Below are positions 7,022 to 17,560 of a DNA stretch of 17,560 nt, one piece after another. The translations under genes and the position numbers were made by a program. A model generated the notes under the pieces. The model was given only the letters and a program-made list of their open reading frames with translations. It was not told where the DNA came from and did not search any database. Within the stretch, counting starts at the first letter, position 1; every line of letters begins with the position of its first letter. Origin of the DNA: Bradyrhizobiaceae bacterium (lineage in GTDB: Bacteria > Pseudomonadota > Alphaproteobacteria > Rhizobiales > Hyphomicrobiaceae); contig CANJPN010000052.1 in assembly GCA_947475855.1 (NCBI GenBank), positions 1 through 17,560 on the forward strand. The letters are read 5' to 3'.

Positions 7022-7555
7022 TGTTGTCCGTTCCGCCGACGGCGTGTAGGAGCATCGGAAGGCGAGCATTTTGCGGCGGCTAGCCTTGTTGCAAAGTGTT
7101 GCTGCTGCAATCGGTTGCCCGGGGCGGGACGGTTGCGGGTTCGCTGCGTCTGATTGGATTTGACGAAATGAGAGTGGAATGGACAGATTTGGGCAACTAC
7201 GGGCGCGGCGGTTGGTGCCTTGCGTCCGGAGGCTCGGAGATGTCCTTTGCACATGGGCGAACGTGCCGCGCTGGCAACGCGATGTTGCGGGTGGCCCTCG
7301 GGATCTGGAGTGTAGCCGCGCCTTACGTTCCGACGTTTGAAAAAAACTGCCGTTACAACCTGAAGCCGACGCCTGGTTTGAGCTTCTGTCGCTTCCCGTC
7401 GTGTCGGTCCCGCTGATCGGTTCGGATTGCTGCGCGGGGGATTGGTGGTCGGACGGCAGATTGGTCGGTTGCCGGGTTGGATAAATCGAAGTGCTGCCTG
7501 ACAGCCGGAGCCGTCCTGTGGCGCAGGTCTTAGGGCAGTGAGAAGCATACCCCTC

Positions 7556-7560
7556 GAGGA
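7556..7560 (+). promoter_or_regulatory. Ribosome-binding site that fixes the gltB start
   Basis: GAGGA lies seven bases before the ATG at 7568. An in-frame GTG at 7538 would extend the protein by ten residues but lacks such a site, so 7568 is preferred. Confidence 0.7.
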
Positions 7561-7567
7561 CGATATC

Positions 7568-12325
<4,758 letters not shown>

Positions 12326-12329
12326 ATTC

Positions 12330-12414
12330 GTAGGTTGGGTCGAGCGTCTTCGCGAGGCCCAACTCTTCGTAGCAAGCCAAACTGTTGGGCCTCGCGATGC
12401 TCGACCCAACCTAC
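12330..12414. repeat. 85-base imperfect palindrome between gltB and gltD
   Basis: The left arm (12330-12363, 34 bases) and right arm (12384-12414, 31 bases) pair at 16 bp and 14 bp either side of one small bulge (GTCT against one base), closing a 20-base loop. The ends read GTAGGTTGGGTCGAGC. It fills nearly the whole 101-base gap, starting four bases after the gltB stop and ending next to the gltD ribosome site. No target duplication or gene is seen. Its form suits a REP- or MITE-like dispersed repeat. In RNA it would be a very stable stem that could reduce read-through or protect gltB mRNA. Confidence 0.85.
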
Positions 12415-12426
12415 AGGTGAACGACA

Positions 12427-13872
12427 ATGGGCAAGATCACCGGCTTCATGGAACTCGACCGCAACGACCGGAAGTACAAGCCGGCCGAGGAGCGGGTGCG
12501 TCACTGGAACGAGTTCGTCGAGCCGTTGGGCGACGAAGGCACCAAGTCGCAGGCGAGCCGCTGCATGGATTGCGGGATCCCCTACTGCCACAACGGCTGC
12601 CCGGTGAATAACCAGATTCCCGACTGGAACGATCTCGTCTATCGCGGCGACTGGCAGACGGCGGCGCTCAACCTCCACTCGACTAACAACTTCCCCGAAG
12701 TGACGGGGCGTGTCTGCCCGGCGCCGTGTGAAGCGGCGTGCACGCTCAACATCGACGACAAGCCGGTCACCATCAAGACGATCGAGTGCGCCGTCGCCGA
12801 CAAAGCGTTCGAGAACGGCTGGATCGTGCCGCAGCCGCCAGAGAAGAAGACCGGCAAGAAGGTCGCGATCGTCGGCTCGGGACCGGCCGGCCTCGCCGCT
12901 GCCCAGCAACTCGCGCGAGCCGGCCACGACGTCCACGTCTACGAGAAAAATGCGAAGGCCGGTGGATTGCTTCGCTACGGCATTCCCGACTTCAAGATGG
13001 AAAAGCAGATCATCGACCGCCGCGTCGAGCAGATGAAGGCGGAAGGTGTGACGTTCCATTGCGGCGTCCACGTCGGCAAGGACGTGAAGGCAAAGAAGCT
13101 CGACGCAGACCACGACGCGGTGCTCCTGACCGGTGGGTCCGAGAAGCCGTTCGACTTCTTCGAGAAGGCGCCCGGCCGCGATCTCGATGGCATCCACTTC
13201 GCGATGCATTTTCTTCCGCAGCAGAACCGCCGCGTCGGCGGTGAGAAGCAGCCGGCCAAGACCAAGGAAATCTCGGCCAAGGGCAAGCACGTCGTCGTCA
13301 TCGGCGGCGGTGACACCGGCTCGGACTGCATCGGCACGAGCTTCAGGCAGGGCGCGAAGAGCGTCACGCAGCTCGAGATCATGCCGATGCCGCCGGCACT
13401 GGAGAACAAGGCGCTGTCCTGGCCGCACTGGCCGATGAAGCTTCGCGTGTCCTCTAGCCAGGCCGAAGGGGCGAAGGTCGAGTACTCGATCAATACGGTG
13501 GGGTTCGCGGGGAAGGACGGAGTCGTCACCGGTCTCAAATACGTGAAGGTCGACGGAAAGCTGCAGCCGATTCCGGGTTCAGAAGGTGAGATGCCAGCGG
13601 ATCTCGTGCTGTTCGCGATGGGCTTCTCCGGCCCCGTCGACGGCGACGTGGTGAAGGAGCTCGGACTCGAAATCGTGCCGCGCGGCCGCTTCAAGGGCCT
13701 CGACGCCGACGAGCGGGACTATCGCATCCGCGGAAGCGGCTCGAGGAAGCTGTTCGCTGCCGGTGATATCCGTCGGGGACAATCGCTGGTCGTCTGGGCG
13801 ATTCGCGAAGGTCGTCAGGCTGCCCATGCCATCGACCGGTACCTGATGGGGAAGACCGATCTGCCGCGGTGA
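12427..13872 (+). CDS. gltD: Glutamate synthase (NADPH) small subunit
   Basis: GltD is the beta subunit of GOGAT. It takes electrons from NADPH through FAD and passes them by two [4Fe-4S] clusters to GltB. The 481-residue protein is full length. N-terminal cluster cysteines are C46, C49, C54 and C58, then C97, C101 and C105. The FAD-binding GSGPAG is at 150-155 and the NADPH-binding GGGDTG at 292-297. A C-terminal FAD contact region around 440-465 reads LFAAGDIRRGQS. AGGTG, directly after the palindrome, serves as ribosome site ten bases before the ATG. Translation may therefore depend on unfolding the adjacent stem. A terminator hairpin follows, ending the gltBD unit. Confidence 0.98.
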   Translation: MGKITGFMELDRNDRKYKPAEERVRHWNEFVEPLGDEGTKSQASRCMDCGIPYCHNGCPVNNQIPDWNDLVYRGDWQTAALNLHSTNNFPEVTGRVCPAPCEAACTLNIDDKPVTIKTIECAVADKAFENGWIVPQPPEKKTGKKVAIVGSGPAGLAAAQQLARAGHDVHVYEKNAKAGGLLRYGIPDFKMEKQIIDRRVEQMKAEGVTFHCGVHVGKDVKAKKLDADHDAVLLTGGSEKPFDFFEKAPGRDLDGIHFAMHFLPQQNRRVGGEKQPAKTKEISAKGKHVVVIGGGDTGSDCIGTSFRQGAKSVTQLEIMPMPPALENKALSWPHWPMKLRVSSSQAEGAKVEYSINTVGFAGKDGVVTGLKYVKVDGKLQPIPGSEGEMPADLVLFAMGFSGPVDGDVVKELGLEIVPRGRFKGLDADERDYRIRGSGSRKLFAAGDIRRGQSLVVWAIREGRQAAHAIDRYLMGKTDLPR

Positions 13873-13900
13873 TCCCTGCCAGATGCGCTACTCCTCGAGG

Positions 13901-13928
13901 CGGCGTCTCCCGACGGAGGCGCCGTTTC
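13901..13928 (+). terminator. Hairpin terminator after gltD
   Basis: A 10-bp stem (13901-13910 with 13915-13924, one G-U) with a 4-base CGAC loop is followed by TTTC, 28 bases past the gltD stop. The U-tract is short but the stem is strong, so this probably ends gltBD transcription and separates it from the MAPEG genes. Confidence 0.65.
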
Positions 13929-14056
13929 AGTTCGGACACTCTGCGCCGGAATGAAAAGCAAGGGCACTGCGGGTGGATGGGGCATGGACAGGGCCGCTAG
14001 CCCGGTTCAAGAAGGCCGTCGTGGCGCATGGCCCCGGTTCGGAGCGGAGTTCGTCG

Positions 14057-14485
14057 ATGAGCCTCTTGCAGCTTCTCCTCATTCCCGTGTTCGTGCAGGT
14101 CGGTCTGACCTTCGTGTTGCTGTTCTGGCTTGGGCCGGCCCGTGTGGGTGCGCTTCGTCGAGGCGAGGTCAAGTTGAAGGACATCGCGCTCGGGCAGAAC
14201 GCATGGCCCGACCACATCACTCAGATCGCGAACACCCACAACAACCAGTACCAACTGCCCGTTCTGTTCTACGTCGTGGTGCTGACGGCGCTGGTCTTGA
14301 GCAAGGCCGACATGCCTCTGGTCACGGGCGCATGGCTGTTTGTAGGGAGCCGGATCGTTCACGCCTGGGTCTACGTCACGAACAACCACGTTCCGTCGAG
14401 ATTTCGAGCCTATGTCGTCGGTGCTTTCACGTTGGTGGCGATGTGGTGCTGGTTGGCGCTTCGCGTGATCTCGGAGGGGGCTTGA
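14057..14485 (+). CDS. MAPEG-like four-helix membrane protein, first copy
   Basis: This 142-residue inner-membrane protein has four predicted membrane segments at about 4-26, 66-82, 88-107 and 117-137. It fits the MAPEG family, named for eukaryotic eicosanoid and glutathione enzymes. Bacterial members are mostly uncharacterised, so no substrate is claimed. Motifs are NNQYQLPVLFY at 62-72 before helix 2 and RIVHAWVYVTNN at 99-110. Upstream in-frame starts exist, but GGAG seven bases before the ATG at 14057 and the hydrophobic opening MSLLQLLLIPVF fix this start. Its stop shares one base with the next ATG (TGATG), so the two are translationally coupled. It is a distant paralogue of the next gene. 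Confidence 0.8.
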   Translation: MSLLQLLLIPVFVQVGLTFVLLFWLGPARVGALRRGEVKLKDIALGQNAWPDHITQIANTHNNQYQLPVLFYVVVLTALVLSKADMPLVTGAWLFVGSRIVHAWVYVTNNHVPSRFRAYVVGAFTLVAMWCWLALRVISEGA

Positions 14486-14907
14486 TGCGTGGACCAGAGC
14501 GCCTATTCCTGCTGGCGTTCGTCGGTCATTTCGTGCTGGTGGTTGCTCTCTACGTGCTACTCACCTATCAGCGGATGAAGGCGGTGCGTGCAGGCAAGTC
14601 GGTCGTCGGTGATTTTGCGCGGTCGTCCGGTGATCCCCCGTCGGCAGCCAGGGTCCGCCGGAACCTCGCCAACCAGTTCGAGGCTCCGATGTTCGCCTAC
14701 TTCGCGGCGACAGTTCTGCTGTGGACCGGGGCGGTTGCCACGTTCGACGTCGCTGCGGCTTGGATCTTTCTTGCCGGGCGAGCGATTCATACTGGCGTGC
14801 AGACGATGACTGACAACGTCGCGCTGCGCGGCCAAGTCTATACGATCAGTTTTCTGGCTACGCTCGCCCTGATGGGCCATGTCGCGTGGCTGGTCCTCCA
14901 AGGATGA
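14485..14907 (+). CDS. MAPEG-like four-helix membrane protein, second copy
   Basis: This 140-residue protein has membrane segments at about 6-28, 67-86, 88-105 and 118-138. LANQFEAPMFAYF (61-73) and RAIHTGVQTMTDN (99-111) fall at almost the same positions as the matching motifs of the preceding gene, which indicates an old duplication. MAPEG proteins usually work as trimers, so a mixed complex is possible but unproven. The start at 14485 overlaps the previous stop by one base and has GGAGGGGG just upstream. An open frame extends further 5' but that part is antisense-like filler. The rsmB start follows after four bases, so all three genes form one operon-like unit. Confidence 0.8.
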   Translation: MRGPERLFLLAFVGHFVLVVALYVLLTYQRMKAVRAGKSVVGDFARSSGDPPSAARVRRNLANQFEAPMFAYFAATVLLWTGAVATFDVAAAWIFLAGRAIHTGVQTMTDNVALRGQVYTISFLATLALMGHVAWLVLQG

Positions 14908-14911
14908 GCCA

Positions 14912-16207
14912 GTGAAGCCCGGAGCCAGACTACGTGCCGCCGCCGAAGTGCTGGAGGCAATCGAGACACGTCATAGTCCGGCCGCCGAGGCGCTGGGCGA
15001 CTGGGGCAAGAGCCATCGGTTTGCGGGCTCCGGCGACAGGGCGGCGATCGGTAATCTCGTATTCGACGTCCTGCGCCGCCGGAACTCGCTGAGCCAGCGT
15101 ATGGGGTCGGACACGCCGCGCGCGCTGGCGTTGGCTGCTGCCCGCACCGCATTTGGGATGAGCGTCGCGGAGATCGACGCCGCAGCCGATGGCTCTGCGC
15201 ACGCATTCGAGGTTCTGACGGACGATGAGCGGGCGGGGCTTTCCAACGAACTTCAGCCGGGGCTGGCGGCCCACATCGCGGGTGACTTTCCCGAGTGGTT
15301 GTTGCCGTCGCTCACGCGAAGTTTCGGTGATCGGGTCGCTGTCGAAGGCGAGGGACTGGCGCGGCGGGCACCTGTCGATCTCCGCGTCAACACGTTGAAA
15401 GCCGAGCGGGAGAAGGTCTTGAAGGCGCTCGACCGTTACGGCGCAAGGGCCACGGTGATGTCGCCGATCGGTATCCGGATCGCGGCACCCTCGGGTCCTG
15501 GACGCACCCCGAACGTCGAGACCGAAACGGGTCATGGCAAGGGATGGTTCGAAATTCAGGACGAGGGCAGCCAGATTGCTGCATTGCTCGCAGGTGCCGG
15601 GCCTCGCCATCAGGTGCTCGATTTGTGCGCGGGCTCGGGTGGAAAGTCGATCGCTCTGGCGGCCGCGATGCAGAACACGGGGCAGATCTATGCGTACGAC
15701 GACAACCGCTCCAGGCTGCGGCCGATCTTCGAGCGGTTGAAGCGGGCAGGAGCGCGCAACGTTCAGGTGCTCGACGCGGGCGATGAGGCAGCACTGGCCG
15801 CCATGGGACCGCGATTTGATCTCGTGCTGGTCGATGCACCGTGTACCGGTTCGGGCGTCTGGCGACGGCGGCCCGATGCGAAATGGCGGGTACGTCCCGC
15901 CAACCTCGCCGAGCGCCAGAGCGAGCAGCGCACCGTGCTCGACCTCGCAGCAAAGTCTGTGAAGCCCGGCGGCCGCATCGTGTACGTGACGTGCTCGGTG
16001 CTGCCGGAAGAAAACATCGACACGGTTGCGGGCTTTACCGCTGCTCAACCGCAGTTCGCCGTGGTGCCGTTCGCTGAAGCCTGGGCCGCTGCATTTGCCT
16101 CGCCGCCGCCGGTATCGGCTGACGGGCGCACGGACTCGCTTCTGCTCACACCGGCAAGTCACGGCACCGACGGCTTCTTCGTTGCCACGCTGCGCCGCAT
16201 GGGCTGA
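14912..16207 (+). CDS. rsmB: RsmB-type 16S rRNA cytosine-5 methyltransferase
   Basis: This RNA m5C methyltransferase of the NOL1/NOP2/Sun family transfers methyl from S-adenosylmethionine to a cytosine; RsmB acts on 16S rRNA C967. With the GTG start at 14912 the protein is 431 residues, close to the E. coli length of 429. An N-terminal helical RNA-binding region (about 1-130) precedes the methyltransferase fold. The SAM motif LDLCAGSGGKS is at 236-246. The two family cysteines are C311 (DAPCTGSG) and C361 (VTCSVLPEEN). I prefer GTG 14912, which has AGGA seven bases before it and gives the family-like start MKPGARLRAAAEVL, over ATG 14879 inside the preceding gene. Another NSUN-family target is possible. 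Confidence 0.88.
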   Translation: MKPGARLRAAAEVLEAIETRHSPAAEALGDWGKSHRFAGSGDRAAIGNLVFDVLRRRNSLSQRMGSDTPRALALAAARTAFGMSVAEIDAAADGSAHAFEVLTDDERAGLSNELQPGLAAHIAGDFPEWLLPSLTRSFGDRVAVEGEGLARRAPVDLRVNTLKAEREKVLKALDRYGARATVMSPIGIRIAAPSGPGRTPNVETETGHGKGWFEIQDEGSQIAALLAGAGPRHQVLDLCAGSGGKSIALAAAMQNTGQIYAYDDNRSRLRPIFERLKRAGARNVQVLDAGDEAALAAMGPRFDLVLVDAPCTGSGVWRRRPDAKWRVRPANLAERQSEQRTVLDLAAKSVKPGGRIVYVTCSVLPEENIDTVAGFTAAQPQFAVVPFAEAWAAAFASPPPVSADGRTDSLLLTPASHGTDGFFVATLRRMG

Positions 16208-16738
16208 TCGATCACTGCCGGCAATAAAATGTGGAGCCCTGCAGATTCTTTGCGTGGAACCCTCATTCTTCTATTGCAATGGTTCGAGCCCCGCTTATCT
16301 TCGTTTGCCGTTGGGACCAGCGGGGTCTCGTATCGGCTCGGCCGAATTGCACGATTTCGCCAGAGTTAGGAGTTGGCGATTGAGTGGCGGCCGCGGCATG
16401 CGGAGGACAGTCGTCCATCATGGCACCAGCTTCCGAGGCGAAGCGGCCTAGACGCACGTACGACGTGCGCTCCTTCCTCGATCCGTTATCGGATCTCGAG
16501 GTTCTTTCTTCGTTCAAGACTTCCGACGACGATGGTGGCGGCGCAGTTTGCGTCGCCGGATACGTTTTCGGCGCCCGCTCACAGGGGCCGCCGGGGCAGG
16601 AAGTGGCTCTCTAAGGGCCGTCGCCGTCGATGCGGCGCAGGCTGGAGTCCGTGAGGATCCATGCCCGATCACGTGCATTGAAGGCGCGTATCGAAACCTT
16701 CCTCTGCCCCATTCCCTATTGAGAGCCCTGTCTGAGCC
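16208..16738. other. Gap between rsmB and the SET-domain gene
   Basis: This 531-base stretch has no firm gene. The best candidate is a 64-residue plus-strand frame at 16420-16614 with GGAGGA 12 bases before its ATG. It resembles no family I know and its spacing is poor. TTGCGT-N16-TATTGC near 16250 is a weak promoter-like pair. No strong terminator for rsmB is seen. Confidence 0.5.
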
Positions 16739-17356
16739 ATGTCTCACCTCGAGCAACAGATGGACGTCCGACGATCGCAGTCGACCTCGAATTCCTATCT
16801 CTCGCCCAAGTGCATCGTGCGGATCGCCGAAGAAAAGGGCGGGTATGCGGTCTACGCGGCAGAGCCCATTGCCAAGGGCGAGTTGCTGGTCATGTGGAGC
16901 GGAACCCTCGTCGACAGCGCGAAGCTGGAGACGCTGCCGGACGCCTTCCGTCGGCACTCCCTGCAAGTAGAGGATGATCTGTTCCTCGTCTCGCTTACCG
17001 ACTGTGAGCCTGCGGATTACGTCAATCACAGTTGCAGCCCGAATGCGGGGCTCAGTGGCCAGATTTCGCTCGTATCGATGCGTGACATCCAGGCGGGCGA
17101 AGAAATCACTTACGATTATGCGATGAGCGACGGATCGGATTACGACGAGTTTCCGTGCTCATGCGGTGCTCCCCAATGCCGCGGCCACGTCGGCGGCAAA
17201 GATTGGCGGAACGAGACCCTCTGGGTGCGTTACGCGGGATATTACTCGCCGTATCTTGCCGTGCGGATAATGCGGATGAAAAACCGCCGCCGCGCGCAGT
17301 TGCGTCGTTCCCGGATCGATGGTGTGGGCAAGTCCGCGAGCCTGCTGACGACTTGA
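16739..17356 (+). CDS. SET-domain protein, putative lysine methyltransferase
   Basis: SET domains transfer methyl groups from S-adenosylmethionine to lysine side chains. They are best known from eukaryotic histone modification, and bacterial targets are largely unknown. The 205-residue protein holds the domain at about 22-130: GYAVYAAEPIAKGELL (35-50), the cofactor motif NHSCSPNAG (96-104), and GEEITYDYAMS (120-130) with the catalytic-region tyrosines. A post-SET zinc motif CSCGAPQC (C140, C142, C147) follows, then a basic tail (NRRRAQLRRSR, 182-192). The start at 16739 has only a weak ribosome site; M8 is an alternative that leaves the domain intact. A second SET gene converges from the other side 90 bases downstream. 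Confidence 0.88.
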   Translation: MSHLEQQMDVRRSQSTSNSYLSPKCIVRIAEEKGGYAVYAAEPIAKGELLVMWSGTLVDSAKLETLPDAFRRHSLQVEDDLFLVSLTDCEPADYVNHSCSPNAGLSGQISLVSMRDIQAGEEITYDYAMSDGSDYDEFPCSCGAPQCRGHVGGKDWRNETLWVRYAGYYSPYLAVRIMRMKNRRRAQLRRSRIDGVGKSASLLTT

Positions 17357-17383
17357 TCAGTTTTTGTCGGAGACATTCTCGAA

Positions 17384-17406
17384 GCGGGCACCACCAGCGT
17401 GCCTGC
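17384..17406. terminator. Hairpin between the convergent SET genes
   Basis: An 8-bp stem (17384-17391 with 17399-17406, one G-U) closes a 7-base loop midway in the 90-base gap between two converging stop codons. Neither strand has a strong U-tract after it, so it is a candidate two-way terminator only. Confidence 0.4.
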
Positions 17407-17446
17407 TATGGGTTTGTGTCGGCGCATTCGGTACGTTCTTGCGAGT

Positions 17447-17560
17447 TCAAGATGCGACCTTGAGCCGGAACTCCATATCGAACTCGGAGTAATTGCAGGT
17501 GATCTCTTCACCGGGCTTGATGTCGCGGGTGGCGATGTCCCGGCCGAAGATGTCGTTGTC
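17447..17560 (-). CDS. SET-domain protein, C-terminal end (runs off the window)
   Basis: The last 114 bases, read on the minus strand, give 37 residues and a TGA stop at 17447. They include RDIATRDIKPGEEITCNYSE, the C-terminal signature of a SET domain: the strand leading to GEEITxxY. The protein then ends MEFRLKVAS without the post-SET cysteines seen in its neighbour, so it belongs to a different SET subgroup. The start, the NHSC motif and the full length lie beyond the window. Its 3' end converges on the complete SET gene. The assignment rests on a short but characteristic stretch. Confidence 0.75.
   Translation of the reverse strand, partial: DNDIFGRDIATRDIKPGEEITCNYSEFDMEFRLKVAS

Larger units (their letters stand above)
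6625..7567. other. Long gap between tRNA-Leu and gltB
   Basis: This is a 943-base stretch with no gene I can support. Small open frames exist on both strands, including a 70-residue minus-strand frame (6700-6912) with GGAAGG 12 bases before its ATG and a weak promoter upstream. None resembles a known family, and codon choice is unlike the neighbours. A short inverted repeat (GCGCTTC/GAAGCGC, 6663-6669 with 6680-6686) lies upstream of the tRNA. The stretch next to gltB should contain its promoter, but no convincing -35/-10 or sigma-54 pair was found. Confidence 0.6.

Noticed and set aside
7212..7228. Possible sigma-54 promoter for gltB
   Set aside because: The GG and GC pairs have the right spacing, but the -24 box matches the consensus poorly and it lies about 340 bases from the gltB start.
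7339..7345. Run of seven T on the minus strand as a terminator
   Set aside because: No stem-loop lies directly before it on the minus strand and no gene would need it.
13951..14484. N-terminal extension of the second MAPEG gene
   Set aside because: The extension is out of frame over the first MAPEG gene and has no membrane or family features; the coupled ATG at 14485 has a strong ribosome site.
14930..16162. 410-residue open frame on the minus strand
   Set aside because: Antisense to rsmB; no recognisable motif and no ribosome site.
16274..16300. tRNA-like T-arm sequence GGTTCGAGCCCC
   Set aside because: The flanking bases do not pair as a T-stem and no acceptor, anticodon or D-arm can be built around it.
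16420..16614. 64-residue plus-strand frame upstream of the SET gene
   Set aside because: No family resemblance, a badly spaced ribosome site, and codon use not clearly like neighbouring genes; kept only as a remark in the gap entry.

Overview
The window is GC-rich chromosomal DNA from an alphaproteobacterium, most likely Hyphomicrobiales or a close relative. This rests on the gene order tRNA-Leu / tig / clpP / clpX / lon, on protein sequences that read like alphaproteobacterial orthologues, and on a heat-shock promoter of the alphaproteobacterial RpoH type in front of lon. I see no insertion sequence, phage gene, CRISPR array or known defence system. Most of the window is housekeeping, and the unusual parts are in the details.

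Region 1 (1-6624, minus strand) is a protein quality-control block. Transcription runs tRNA-Leu(UAG), tig (trigger factor), clpP, a second adjacent clpP paralogue, clpX, then lon, which leaves the window at base 1. Trigger factor folds nascent chains. ClpP with ClpX, and Lon separately, degrade damaged or tagged proteins. The two ClpP proteins are both catalytically complete but differ at the N-terminus. The leaders of clpP and clpX share a 14-base motif, and the clpX leader also holds a cluster of inverted half-sites. The tig-clpP gap is packed with stem-loops.

Region 2 (6625-7567) is a long gap with no convincing gene and one weak minus-strand promoter-like site.

Region 3 (7568-13928, plus strand) is gltB-gltD, the two subunits of NADPH glutamate synthase (ammonia assimilation). 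An 85-base imperfect palindrome sits between the two genes and a hairpin terminator follows gltD.

Region 4 (14057-16207, plus strand) is a tight operon-like run: two small four-helix membrane proteins of the MAPEG type, then an RsmB-type rRNA m5C methyltransferase.

Region 5 (16208-17560) holds a 531-base gap, a complete SET-domain protein on the plus strand, and the C-terminal end of a second SET-domain protein converging on it from the minus strand. Two neighbouring SET-domain methyltransferase genes are uncommon in bacteria and are, with the tandem clpP, the most interesting content here.
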